From the NCBI GenBank assembly GCA_007644065.1, contig VJWN01000008.1, forward strand, positions 560,411-624,410: a DNA stretch of 64,000 nt, read 5' to 3'. Both the position numbers and the translations under genes were made by a program. This DNA is from Margaritispora aquatica (taxonomy: Eukaryota; Ascomycota; Leotiomycetes; Helotiales; Discinellaceae). The notes below the pieces were generated by a model, which saw only the letters and a program-made list of their open reading frames with translations, had not been told where the DNA came from and ran no database searches. Shown here in pieces: positions 47,601-59,183 of this stretch; within the stretch, counting starts at the first letter, position 1; the number at the start of each line of letters is the position of its first letter.

Positions 47601-48246
47601 AAATCTCGTTGGCGTTGCAAACATGGAAGCTTTTCGTGGGGATCCAGCTGATGAGAAGCCAGCCTCAGACGAGGCCAGACTCATGGAAGGAATTTTTGCC
47701 AATTCTGGAGTTCACAGCGCTCTCGAACACGATCAGATCATCAATGGCAAGCGAAAGATCACAGCAGATCGTGGTATGCTCGAGCGTGAAGCGAAGAAAG
47801 TAGCAGCAGAAGCGGCAGCCGCACTTCGCAAAGCTGGTGAAGCAGCTCAGCACATCACTCCTGGCACGGTAACCTGGACTGGCGAGTTCGGATCGGCAGG
47901 CAGACCTATCAACATCCGCAACAGAGCTGGTCCTGCTTCTGCGGGCATTCTGACAAGTCTCGCAAACAGACAGGGTCTCTCGAATACTGCGAGCGCAAGC
48001 AGCTCAAGATCGGCTACACCGGCACGGGGTTCTGGCAAGGATTTCATGAAGCTGATTCGCGATTTCATCCAGCGACAAGGCGGGTCGGTGCCGAGTCAGA
48101 TGCTGGTCAATCACTTCAATCGCATGTGCACTACTGCCCAGCAGACGGCGGAGTTCAAGCATATGCTTGGTGAGATTGCAATATTAGAGAGGGGGGCGAA
48201 TATGAGGATGAGAGGACGATGGGTGCTGAAGGATGAGTTTAAATAG
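44638..48246 (+). CDS. RAD26: Rad26/CSB (ERCC6) DNA-dependent ATPase
   Basis: Intronless, 1202 residues. ATG 44638 (MDSANSTLPAVKDG) is chosen; the frame stays open for 18 codons upstream but lacks an earlier ATG. The protein recruits repair factors to RNA polymerase II stalled at lesions in transcription-coupled nucleotide excision repair. N-terminal coiled-coil/acidic region: EKVNINIEKLEKQKQSQRRR near residue 105-125, then basic patches. SNF2 ATPase: motif I GDEMGLGKTIQMISFLAGL (Lys442), the CSB-type DEGH box at 566-569 (AVLDEGHKIRNPN), motif III SGTPMQNNLIELWSLFDFV. C-lobe: YLRMDGSTNIKDRQTLVDQF, TTKVGGLGVNLTGANRVIIF and DWNPSTDVQARERAWRLGQ. The C-terminal 250 residues end in a compact segment (DFMKLIRDFIQRQGGSVPSQ) also seen in fungal Rad26. 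It shares a divergent upstream region with yak1. Confidence 0.95.
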   Translation: MDSANSTLPAVKDGQDFSDQADPENVKLHRETTNTTAEAVAVAADEALEDEIDGEDFMPTDEASALKGLTENVRDQDDLERDITNQANQAMIEQEDERDKKRIEKVNINIEKLEKQKQSQRRRLNTLTNNPLMQSRCLQELTRIDDDLKASKRDIEDIQGRINERHAYDGTVDAADAPTGNQRLVNESQRDFLIRTGKITPFSQLPGRTSGDHDGPLTEALMDAEEEIELGNDETTRTIEARSHQNLRLPGFANAPDSAATSDSEFGLRPRKRRRVDNTSAISTPSAREDDAFTPGATDEDEDDFVEDDDDELMNFRSTKRKSKGKAKADDKIDISGIDDGNEQMYQARLGSWVKQRSAARQRKLQQDAGTEEDEDAESREEEEWFKPCPDAPDHHFDNDLKLPGDIFPALFDYQKTGVQWLGELYSQQVGGIIGDEMGLGKTIQMISFLAGLHYSKKLTKPIIVVAPATVLRQWVNEFHRWWPPLRVSILHSSGSGMLNVASEGRLERTDNLYDDQEEKPKSSKAAQRIVDRVVRHGHVLVTTYAGLQTYSDILIPVAWDYAVLDEGHKIRNPNTAITIYCKELRTANRVILSGTPMQNNLIELWSLFDFVFPMRLGTLVNFRQTFEVPIKLGGYANATNLQVLTATKCAETLKAAISPYLLQRLKVDVASDLPKKSEQVLFCKLTKPQREAYEVFLASDDMTKIMNHAKQSLYGIDILRKICNHPDLLDPRLKGKPGYKWGNPHKSGKMQVVKALLEMWKRFGHKTLLFSQGVLMLNIIEEFVKSLGGFNYLRMDGSTNIKDRQTLVDQFNNDPNLHVFLLTTKVGGLGVNLTGANRVIIFDPDWNPSTDVQARERAWRLGQKKEVTIYRLMTAGTIEEKIYHRQIFKQFLTNKILKDPKQRQTFHMKDLYDLFTLGNSDEGTTETGEMFKGTEVRFSKTPEPAALEDNIAVQAASSATAVQNDIVSQGIARSPDLNQGDADTEVRNLVGVANMEAFRGDPADEKPASDEARLMEGIFANSGVHSALEHDQIINGKRKITADRGMLEREAKKVAAEAAAALRKAGEAAQHITPGTVTWTGEFGSAGRPINIRNRAGPASAGILTSLANRQGLSNTASASSSRSATPARGSGKDFMKLIRDFIQRQGGSVPSQMLVNHFNRMCTTAQQTAEFKHMLGEIAILERGANMRMRGRWVLKDEFK

Positions 48247-49681
48247 ATTAATGATTTGCATTTTTGAATGGGCGTACGGGTCACGGTGATGACTAGGGAA
48301 ATACCTTCATAATAGAATGAGGTGGCAGGGCATTTGAATTCTAGCGAGGCGTTGGGGGTGGGTTGGAATGGGAATACCTGGCATTCACATTATGGTGCAC
48401 ATACAGTGGCATTTAAGAATTAACCTCTGCTTTGAGGCTAGAGATGTATGAGAATTGAAAAGAGGGTTTTGCGTGCGAGATTGTTTTGTTGATTGATTCG
48501 TGTGGTCGTGATCTTTACTGTGCTGATCAAATCTACTGTGGAATATCCCGATGCTCGGAGATTTCTATCCACTAGCCTCGAGAGCGTGTATAATGTCTTG
48601 TTCTCATACGAGTTTCAATGATGGCAATCTACCTAGGTATGCTTGACAATGTCCGGTACCTTGGTCTAATAGCGATGTGACGACGATCATGTGATACATC
48701 ACATGAGGGGGATATCCAGACTTTTGAGAACCCAGAAAAGTTCTAACCAGATCTGTCGCTACCGTATCGTAACAGCGAGGTAAATTATGGTTACATTATT
48801 CATAACCAAGCCCACGAGTATCGAATACCTACCTACATACAGCAGGGCATGCTTAGCGAAGGAGACTCCTTGGCGAGGATTGGAATGTCAGTGCCATGAA
48901 CGCATGCTCGAAGGCAAATTTAGCTGAGAACGATTGTGTTGCAAGTATTTGTGCTTTTGAGATTTGGATTATACAGCTTTTTGAAATTTGCAGTGTGGCT
49001 TGCGTTGGCGATAGTTGGGTGAAGCGGGACCAGTGTTCAGGTTTCAATTTCGATCTCTCGTTTTCACTTCTCAAAGCCCAGTTTGTTTTGCCATAGAGAG
49101 GCATTTTAAGAACTCGCGAGAGGGGCTTGATAGCATATTCGGGTGTGGGTTTACTTCTGATAGTTGGTCTGGCAATTGCCCTGGCTTTAATCGAAATGTG
49201 ATGACCCCGTGATGTGCAACCATCACATGATCCGCATGCTCATATACCTTTGCCTGCACCGCGATTCTACTGCAAAGGGACTGTATCCATGAATGAGGCG
49301 TAGCAACATATAGGTGTGACACTGCGGGTATTGGGTATGATAGCATACATGGCAAGCGAGAGGGAGTGAAGGCAACATGAAGCAAGATCACAGCCAAAAC
49401 TGAGTAGTTTATCTTCGTTCGTATACGTGAATTCTAAATTAAGGTATATAATCTATCCATGGCATCTAACTGCCAATCTACACACCGAACACCAATCCTC
49501 AAGCCACCAACCTGCCTACCGACCGACCGACCATACATACCATCGACAAAAGAAGACAACTCCACATCAACTCAAGCACCTTTCGAAATCCATGTAAGGT
49601 AATCTTATAAATACATATTCCAACATACATAAGAAAGATTTTCGTGAAAGTAGTCTATGACACATCGCTCACCAGCATCAC
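48247..49681. other. Intergenic region between convergent genes
   Basis: 1.4 kb without a supported gene. A CATCACATGA box and a CCTACCTACATAC repeat occur near 48690-48840, and a CCGACCGACCGACCATACATAC repeat near 49517-49540. Confidence 0.55.
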
Positions 49682-52600
49682 TCACGACGCCTGATAAACC
49701 AGCAACCTACTACCTGCGCTACACCACTCCAGCTTATTCCCCGGGCACAACAGGACCATACACTCCTTATCACTCAGCTTCCCGGCGGCTAACGCAACGG
49801 GACTCAGGGCATTCCCGCAGAAGCACTGCGTGCCGTACTGGTTTCCGGAGACGGCGTAGCCCTTCGCCGCGCACGTCGCGACGCACATGTCGAGCGTCAT
49901 GGCCGTGGCGTTCGTGACCGTGTAGCCAGTGAGGGCGCGCGCGTTCGTGAGCTCCGTGTAGCAGCCCGTGTAGTTCCATTTTGCGATAGAGGGGGACGGG
50001 AGGGTGATGGTGGCTGGGATGGAGGGTGGGATGTAGGTCGTGAGGTTGTAGATTGAGAGGCGCGAGGAGCCGCCGCAGGTTTGGGACTTGGAGCCTGGGC
50101 AGGCGGTTGTGCAGCCTGTTTGGCCGAGGGTAGAGTTGTGTGCTAGCGCGGAGCCGCAGTAGCATTCTGATCCGCTGTAGGGGGTTAGTTCTTGAATTAC
50201 TGTGAGGGTGGGGAGCGAAACGTACTATTCTATGCCTGCTAGGTTCAAGTTCTTGGCCATGCAGAACGCTTGGCAGTATTCGGGTGTCATGCCGGTAGTG
50301 TTGGTGGTTCCACCGCCAGTTAGAGCTCGTGCTGTGACGGTGTCGTTTGCGCAACCTATATATGCCCAAGGGTTTGAGCTTGCGGATGGGAGGGTTGATG
50401 AGGTTGTTGAAATTGAAGTTGCGATCAGCGTCGTGGAGCGACTGCTTGATGTTTGGAAGGAGCTTGAACTTGACAGTATTGCAGAGCTGCTTAGTTGCAT
50501 GCTCGACGTTGGCGATGAAGATGAAAGGGAAGAACTCGAGCTCGTTTGAGATACGAGGGTCGTTGAGTATATAAAGGTAGAAGAAGAAGAGGTCGTCTGA
50601 CTTGAAGTGGTTGGCTGGTAAGAGGAGGAAGATAGTATTGTAGAGCTGCTTGAAAGCACCGATGTAGCCGATGTGGTAAGATCAGCCAGACTTGAGCTTG
50701 ATGATGATGATGATGATGCAGAAGTAGAGGAAGATTGACTGGAAAACTGACTACTCAACGTTGAAGATGATAACGCCGAACTAGAGCTTGATGATGTCGT
50801 GGCCTGAGAACTGGACGAAGACTGAACGATTGACGATGACTGAGGAGTCGAGCTAGCACCAACGGAGCTAGTTGAGACAGATATCTCAGTAGAGCTGGAG
50901 CTTAAAAGTGTAACTGAAGAAAGCACACTGGAACTTGAAACTGTAGTTGAAGATAGTATAGTAGAACTTGAAACAAATGTCGACGAAGGTGTACTAGAGC
51001 TAAGCGAGGACGAACTCGTGATCGACGAGGTGACCAAGCTAGAACTGCTCAGTGTAGACGAAGCAGTAGAACTGATTGAGGAGCTTGTACTGCTCAACGA
51101 AGACAGTGGCAGCGAGGATGAAGAACTGCTAGTGAGGAAGCTGGTGGAGGACAAGACTTTGGTTGATGACATGCTGCTCCAGCTTGAGGAGAGCAACAAG
51201 GTCGAGCTCGAAACGGAACCCATGATGCTTGAGCTACTCGTAGCGGACAAGGTGGACGAACTTGAGTTTCCAGCGACGACGGGGATGTTTTGGTAGAGCG
51301 TTATGCCGTTGTCTCCACCACATATCTCGTTCGCGTTGCCGAGACACTTCATGTTGCATCTGCCATCCGTTGTGATGAAACTGCCATAGCTGAGAGTATT
51401 GCTGCAGTAGCATTCCTGCCAAAGGTTAGCAAGAAAGAACAAGAGCTGGGGGATAGGATTCAACTTACGCTATAATATTCAACTCCGAAATAAGTGTAGC
51501 CTGCGCAAGCAGTTGCACAATTCTCGAGAGTCATGGCTGAGTTTGCGGTGTACTTCCCTTGAAGTGTACGGATCGTGATGTTGTCGCTTCGGCAATGGAG
51601 ATAAGTCCATGATCCAATGAAAGGAGGAATTGCAACCACAGAAGCGGTGGGGGTGGTTGACAGAGTACTGGAGCTTGTTGTCGTGCTTTGGGCGGTTGAA
51701 CTTGAACTTAACGTAGAACTTAACGTAGACTTAAGACTTGTGGTAAGGGAGGAGGAAGAAGGAGATGAGCTCCTCACACTTGATGAAGTTGAGCTTGGTA
51801 CGTATGTCGAGCTAGCAATAACATAGCTGTAAATGTTCATGCCGTATGAGCCACCACAGATCTCTGAGGCGTCACCAGCGCATGGCATGGAACAACGGCC
51901 ATCTGTTGTCAAGACGGAATTTGAGGAGATTGCAGGACCACAGTAGCATTCTTGGCCATACTCGACACCGAAAAGATCGAAACCTTGACAATTCGCAGCA
52001 CAGAGCTCAATAGTCATGGCTCCATCGGCCGAGGCACCACCGATGAGTGTTCGTTGCGTGACATCAGCATCGGACCAGCATCCAAGCGATTTGAACTTTG
52101 CTGCAGGCGTTGAACTTGCCGTAGCAGAAACAGATGTACTGGATCCTGATTTGGTTGAGGATGACACGGGTTTGGTTGTGCTTGATGCAGCAGCTGATGG
52201 GACTGAAGTGCCGTTGCGCACGTATAGCGAAAGGCGACTACCAGCACCACAGAATTGGGCCGAATTGCCAGCGCAGTTCATACTACAGTCTGAGTCTGGC
52301 TTGATGACACTGCTGGCACCCAATGTATTTCCACAGTAACATTCATTTGCATACTCAGTACCGAAGTACGTGAAAGCTGCGCAGAGAGTGGCACACGACT
52401 CCAGGGTAGTAGTTGCACCAGCTTGTGTCTTCCCAGTAAGGACTCGGGCAGTCGAGACATCAGAATAGCATCCAGCATATTTGAAATTACCAACAGTTGC
52501 TGGCCGAGAAGGCGATGCTCCAGTAGCTCCAATTATCGTGCCGTTTGCGGGAAAGTATCGCGTTGAGTCGTAGTAAATGGATATATAACCATTTGGCCCA

Positions 52601-55600
52601 CCGCACAGCTGGCTTGAATCGCCTCCGCATTGGTATGAGCAGAAGGAGTCTCGGTTAAGAGCACTTGCCGCTGGAATGACAGATCCGACCCAACATTCGG
52701 TAAAATACTCTGAGCCTGCAAACACAGCTCCGTAGGTCTGCGCTTGTGTCTGGCACATGCCGTTCGTCATGTTGGCATTGACATATTGTTTCGGCTCCAA
52801 GCGAACGTTGTTGACATAATCCTGATAGCAGCCCAAGTACTTATACAACGAAGTGCCTTGCGCTGTAACAGGACCCGTCTTTGCTGAAACCACCGATCCC
52901 TTGAAGACAATAGAATGAACACCGAATGTCAGATCATCCGTGTTCAAAGTCCAAACGCCCTCATAGTTCACATCATCGGCATTCAGAACTGCTGAGCCAG
53001 GCGAGAACGAGATGGACGCGAGTACTGAATTTCCGGGCACGATGGTCAAGCCTTCAGAGAAATCGGTGCTGGGGTTTGTTGCGCCTAGCTCAGTGCCCTC
53101 GAGAGGCTTGGACTTGGTGATTGTGAGGGCGGAACCGCCCATGTTGGTAAGCTTCAATTGGATTGTTTGCGAAGTAAGACCACCGCTTGGTGCAAAATTC
53201 ACTTCGTATGAGCAGCCCTCAACGTCTTCAGCGCAGGCAGGGATTGTGTTCCAACCGCCTTCGGCTGTTGAGTACTGGAGTTTGGCAACAGGAGTGGTCG
53301 CTGCTGAGCCGGTAAAGACTGTATATGCATTCCCACCATCGGTATAGATTTGAAGCATGGTGTAATAGTTGCCGGTAATCTGACATAAAATTAGCTAAGA
53401 TGAATGGAGATGAGCTTAGGAAACGTACACTGGTCTTGAAGTTCGCGCTGATTGTGACTGATCCACCACCCTTAATGACAGTGCCAATTGCGGGCATGTT
53501 GGTGGAGGTGAAAACTCCATTGATATCAAATGCCACCCCGTTAACCCCATTGACGACTGTTGCCGTCACATTGTGGAAGATAGAGTTGGGGTTGCTTATG
53601 GAAGTGTTTGTGTATGCCATTCCGAGAATGGTCATGTTTCCCAAACCAACATTGTTAATGATGAATGTCGAATCCGAGCCAGTTTCCGCTGCCGCAGATC
53701 CAACCACAATGCCCTCAAAGTCTACCTGTAAAGGATTCATTGTGAGGAACGGTGCGGATGAGATACTCATTCCCGTCAAAGTGATTGGTTGCTGAGGAGC
53801 AAAGCCGGTAACACCGTTGGTTGTCAGAATAGAGATTGATGTCGTTTGCACACCAGGAGTCACTGATGAAGAGCTGGTGCTTCCTGCATTAAGCTGATGA
53901 TTGGTAAGATCAAAAGTGACTGGAAATGTGAAGGAAGCTCCGACTGCTAGAGCACCAGTCGGAAGACTCGAGTTTGAAGCTGTGTAAACAGCCTTGCCTA
54001 GAATGAAACCATTGAGTTTAGTGATCTTGATGTTAGCAACACAAGTAACATTTAGTGTCTTCGTGTTACCGATGGGAACGGAGCCAAAGTCGATTGGGCT
54101 GGTGCATGTCAATGGTAAGGCAACTGGAGAGCCAAATGCCTATAATCAAGTCAGCCATGGACTCATATCTAATGGTGCCAGAGAACCCACCAAGATCTTT
54201 CCATTTGAAGTAGATAGGTAATATCTTCCATCTCCAAAAGCAGGGCGTTGAAACTTTGACACCGAAGGGCTGGAAGGCAAGTTGATTTTCGTCATCACGC
54301 CTCCATTTGGCACAGCATTGTATGCTCGAATACCAGCATCTGGGTCAACTATCCAGAGAATACCACTCCCAGATTGTCCTTTGTAGGTTGTGATCGTAGC
54401 CGATCCGGTTCCGACTCTGGCTGCAGACACGTCTGGTGTCTGCGCAACCAAAGTGAAGGCAGGTACACCAGCTGGTGTGAAGCCGAGACTGTAGACGAGA
54501 GTTGGATAGCCAACGGGAGTGATGTACATGAAGCCACCTTCGAGAGGATATGTGCCTGCATTGCCGAACACAGATCCACCACCTAAAATAATCAGTAAAC
54601 ATCGTGATGGTAATTGAATGTTCACCTACCTGGCATTGAAATCGTCTGAATGATTGCATCAGTTCCTCCGGAACCAAGCTTGTAACCACCAAGATTATCA
54701 GCGTTCATCACATACGCGACTCCATTCTTGCCAACAGTAATAGCGAGTCTCGAGACTCCACCACCGCTGAAAGTCCCTGGATCCGGCAAAGTGACACCTC
54801 CTGAGCCCAGATCCCGATCTGCTTCGTCCATTGCACGATAAGTGTAAGGTTCAAAATAATCTTGCTGTGTCACAGCGCCCGTAGTAGCATTTATCTCCAT
54901 ATTAACGACGGCCTCACTTAGCGTGTTCAGCTTTAGGCGACCACTAGCCGGGATGTTCTGGTTGACAAAAGTCTTGTAGGCGTTTCCAGTTGCGAAGAAG
55001 AGGCGACCAGACTGGTCGGAGGAGATTGCTGAACCTGCCATCCAGATACCAGCACCACCTCCACCGCCAGTCCAAGTTCCATCCTGAGGTGGAGATCCTG
55101 GACCACCGCTAGTAACGTAGGAAGTGAGAAGCTTTCCTGAGCTGGCGCTCATACCCACAACCCAACCTGTGAAGTTATATCTACGTTGTTGTTAAAGCTG
55201 TGTTAATACAGGGAAACAATTAGGCACTTACTGATCGCAGTGTCCTCCAAATCCAGCAAACACAACTCCATTGACCAAATTCAAAGAAGGACGTTGTAGA
55301 ACAGTGCCACCGGTGAAAAAACGAGTGTTATCATTATCGGCTGATGAAGTTAGATGTGGTCCTAGTATGAAGTTTCTTCAATTGACTTACCTCTGGCACC
55401 TTGGATATTTGTAGGGAAGCCAGGCTTCTCTTGCAAAGTCACCGCGTCAATGGCATGGAATCGATATGCTCCATTCTGGTATCCTTTTGTTGTTCCCAGG
55501 TAACTCTTTGCCCAAAAGTAGATGGTATCGGTAGTCGGATCGATGACTGGGGTACCAGTGACACCAATAGAGCCTGAGATATCATTGCATGAGCCCAAGT

Positions 55601-56025
55601 CCGCGACGGAGAACGGTGGCTCGCCCTCTAGACTCAAATCACGAGTAGCGAGAAGTGTTCCATTGACGGCATCGAGTGAGTATATCCGATTCTGCTCGGA
55701 GAAAGAAAGCACAACCTGTCGTCCAGTAGTCGATGGAGTGAAGACGAGCGGTTTGGCGTAGAACTGTTCTGATGTTCCGGTGGGTGTAGAGTAACTCCAA
55801 ATTTGGCCAAAGCTGCCCCCAGCAATGACTGCTGGGTCCATATTATGATTAGGTGCATATCCAGACTGACTTGAATCTGAAAGATGGTTATTAGCAAGTC
55901 CCAGCGATCCAGTGTCAGTCTCAAGTACCTCCATCCATTAAGGTATCTGTACTGGCTACCGCCAACACATTTTGAAAAAGGCATGAGGCTTCAAAAGCCG
56001 CCACCAGAACCTGTGAGAGCCTCAT
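49682..56025 (-). CDS. Giant secreted protein: beta-propeller, ASH-like domain, six WSC domains
   Basis: Nine exons: 56025-55929, 55876-55391, 55340-55232, 55180-54630, 54582-54191, 54139-53429, 53379-51469, 51415-50226, 50174-49682; 1979 residues. A signal peptide (MRLSQVLVAAFEASCLFQNV) leads to a PQQ-like propeller region, about residues 35-545 (RIYSLDAVNGTLLATRDL; TGTPVIDPTTDTIYFWAKSY). Residues ~550-780 look like one or two Ig-like ASH domains (TSPIDFGSVPIGNTKTLNVT). Six WSC domains follow, near 962, 1081, 1210, 1371, 1765 and 1877, each with the CYC(G/S) and CGG.xxxx(I/L)Y pattern, for example NECYCGNTL and AQFCGAGSRLSLY. WSC domains bind wall polysaccharide. A Ser-rich linker of about 300 residues separates WSC4 from WSC5 and is probably heavily O-mannosylated. 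No transmembrane helix or GPI signal is seen. Role in wall binding is inferred; any enzyme activity of the propeller is unknown. Confidence 0.85.
50440..51270 (-). repeat. Ser-codon-rich low-complexity tract inside the WSC protein
   Basis: Encodes the linker between WSC4 and WSC5 (for example SSSSALSSSTLSSQFSSQSS). Mixed TCN and AGY serine codons show it is not a simple triplet microsatellite, so the serine content appears to be selected. The reverse strand yields spurious Glu/Leu-rich frames (51018-51296). Confidence 0.8.
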
Positions 56026-57988
56026 ACTTGCAACGGTATGAAGAACAAAAACTACTCGACTCTAGTGAAAGAGCAAGCAAGCAACGAAGTATTACAACGA
56101 TTATCGAGTCGAACTCGAGAGGTAAAGACAGTATGATAGTGCTAAAAGAGAGATACGCAAACACAACGAAGATACTTCTTCGCTCTTGAACCTCACAATC
56201 GAACGGCTGGATACTGCCAAGTGGATCACAATAGAATACACATTGACCGAACGCGTCAGTTCAGCAGCTGTCTGTTTAAGGGGCATAGGCGAAAAGCGAG
56301 ATGTGCGATGCAGTGTTGCTAATTCCATCCCATCCCATCCCATCCCGGATTGTGACTATTGAAATTTCGTAACAAACAAGCGAAGCGATATTCCGTGTCA
56401 ATTCCCAATATTGACTTGACTCACCCTCAAACATCAAGGCAAAGGCAAACGGGTATGAAGGCGTTTACCAGCCGTAGCTGAAAGAGCCTGAGAGGGCTCT
56501 GCAGCAGCATCATGCCATGCCAGCGGTGTTGAATTTTTCGACAGTGACCTCCTCTCCTCGATGGAGTCGGCACGGGAAGGATTTGCAAAATACGCATATC
56601 GACAGCCCTTACAGCGGCGCTGGACAGGGCGCACCCACTTGCACGACAGCCACCGATGCGGCGAAATCACCACAACGAGACGCTGCGACATCAGGGGTAC
56701 ATGTAACGCTGTCCCGGCACATAAGTTTATCGCTCACCAGGCTTGACAGCGCCTCCCGTTTCTTGTCACCGAGGCTTACTTTACTCCCTCTGGCTAGCAT
56801 GCCGTTGTCAATCGTGTCTGGTACGTCCGTACGTGGCTGGGAAGATCTTCCATTGGGCTTGCGAGCAGATTAATCTTAACGCTTTGCTTGAAGAGGAAGC
56901 AATAATATAGGAGGTACCTCCACTACCACCAACACTCCCTTGCCAGCCTGCCAGCCTACCAGCCCAATGCGTACTCGCACCACAGCACCTTGCATCGCAA
57001 GGCACATTCTGACCCATGGGGAAATCCAACCCTAATTTCTCCAAAGGCCTAGATGCCCACCGAAGCTGAGGCCAATCGTAGGGCTAAAGCGACCCATGTT
57101 CTCGATTCTCTGAAGCACGTCCCACATTTTTTTAAAAATAAAGAATTTCTCAGGGTTCCGGAGATTCCCCCGGATATGGAAGTCCTGTGAGATGAAAAAA
57201 AATATAGTTTGCCAAGATTGATATATTTTGATAGGGAATTGATGAGTTCTTGTTGACGGGAAGGACGAGAATAGATCTTTGAGAAATTTAGGGGTTGCAA
57301 AGGGATAGATCGTTTAGCTTGGCGCCAAGCCGAGATACAAAATGTCACGTGTGGGAATTAGGGGCTCGCTCGCTTACACATGGCACAGGCAGACGGGACG
57401 GTCGAATGTTGAAAACGCCCAAGAACATAATTGACATGAGCCGGAATTGATAGTATTATCGATTCTTTCTGGTTGCTTGAATTTGATGGTTGGCTCGTCC
57501 AAAAATGGAGTATGTAGACGGTAGTGGTTGACAAACAGCAAACTAACATAATGTTTCTACCAAATGATGAAGCTCTTAGCAATTAGTTGATAGCATCAAG
57601 TGTGTGAAGTGTGTGGGAAGGATAAATGCTGCATAGTCTAATTTCCTTGATTTCGTCTGAATTCACTGCATTTCTCGGCCGAGAGGCATGCTAGAAAGCC
57701 GAATGTCACATAACTACATGCTTCTGCAGCTTGATGTGGAACGATGCATCAGCGGAAGCTCGCATGTGCATCAAACCCAATCACAATAACAAAAAGACAA
57801 AGAAGATGAAATGTTTTCAAGCCATCAAAAATGATTATTATGCGCAGGTAACTAATTAAGCAGCTTGTAATAAACAGCAAGAACACATATGCACATCTAA
57901 ATTTCAAATCCCCAAAGAATCAAAAAACAACCATGCCCACAGTCCCCTTGTTAAACATCTCCACATCCCAAAAGCCCTCCAATATAAC
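56026..57988. other. 2.0-kb intergenic region, no supported gene
   Basis: Upstream of the WSC gene. Contains a TCCCATCCCATCCCATCCCA simple repeat at about 56326-56346. The 56517-56873 plus-strand frame has no recognised domain. 57100-57990 is AT-rich. Confidence 0.5.
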
Positions 57989-59183
57989 CTAGACAACGAC
58001 AGGGGTGTTGAGAGTGTATGTGTAAGAGTGATCAATGGTGAAGTGGTTTCCAGAGTTATCAAACTGTCCGAAGTTCGTCGCGAAAGCAGGTCCATATGAC
58101 TGAGTGTAGTAGGTGCAAGTGAATACACCATTGAGGCCATTCTTGTACATAATGTAAGCGTCAAAGAACACACAGATGCGAGCTGGAGCAGCACTAGTAG
58201 CATGGCGGAGATTGTACGCGGACTTCTCCTTGCAAGCTGCGGCACAAACGCTGGGGTCGTAGGGTTGAGTCATCAGGAAAGTCTGGACACCCATATAAGT
58301 TCCAGCCGAAGTTGGAGAGACAATGGATGCGTTACCAAGAGACACTGGGCCGGTGAAACCAGGGATTGGTTGAGGTGTCAATGTGTAAGTGTTGGAACCG
58401 GCAATGACGATGTGGAAATCGTTCTGGTATTGTCCTTCATTGGTGGCATCGGCGACGGTGATGGCGGAACCGAAGAAGGAGCACTTGATTCGGGTGATTG
58501 AGGATGAGTCTGGGCATAAAGCTTTGTTCAGGATGATAGAAGGGTTGCGCTCAAAGTCTAGGCCTTGTTAGCTATGATCTTGAAGTGCGGAGTTTTCAGC
58601 TTTAGATTGTGTGACTTACAGATATTGAACGAATTGCATCCAGTCATGGCATTGCAAAGAGCAGCACATTTGGCGGTATCGTAGCTGGTCAAAGAGCTTG
58701 AGACGTATGTCTTGTACGATGGGTTGCTGGCAGAGGCAGCCAAGTTCTTGTATCCATCAGACAAGAAGTATCCGGGAGGTGCAACTGCAGAGTTGGCAAT
58801 AGATGCAATGGTTGGATCAGCAACGAATGCCTCGGCGGTATCTGGAGACACAGTCGGGTAGTTGCCAGGAGTGTTTGAGGCGCATGCCACACGCTTCTGA
58901 AGATCTGCAAGTTATCAGCATGGGCAACAGATTGGCGTAGAGTGAAATCTGGAAGTTACATACCGGGAGAAGCCTCGTTGGTGGCAGCAGCAATAGCAGA
59001 AGAGGCAGCTGCTGAAGGATTGTAGGCAATCACTTCAGCGACTGTGGTACCAACTGGTGCGGTCATGTCATCGGCAACTGGGACGGCCTCATAGGCATCG
59101 AAATCGATGTCTTGAGGTTCAGCAACTGGTGCTGCAGATGCAAAAGCCAAGAAGGCAACTGGGAGGATGGTGGAGAACTTCAT
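57989..59183 (-). CDS. Small secreted protein with Kex2-like site
   Basis: Exons 59183-58964, 58904-58620 and 58557-57989 give 357 residues. The signal peptide is MKFSTILPVAFLAFASAAPV, followed by an acidic, Ala-rich pro-region (residues ~20-75) and a dibasic KR site (DLQKRVACAS) typical of Kex2 processing. The mature part has about nine cysteines in patterns such as CAALCNAMTGCNSFNIYFE and DPSVCAAACKEKSAYNLRHA. That resembles a repeated apple/PAN-like or similar disulfide module, and ends HSYTYTLNTPVVV. Related proteins are common in plant-associated ascomycetes with no assigned role. A TATATA-like element lies at 59314-59321, about 130 bp upstream of the start, consistent with a strongly regulated gene. 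Divergent to the GH16 gene. Confidence 0.8.

Noticed and set aside
49770..50369. 199-codon minus-strand frame rich in His, Arg and Pro
   Set aside because: Overlaps WSC5/WSC6 in another frame and runs through the 50175-50225 intron; the WSC frame has the conserved cysteines.
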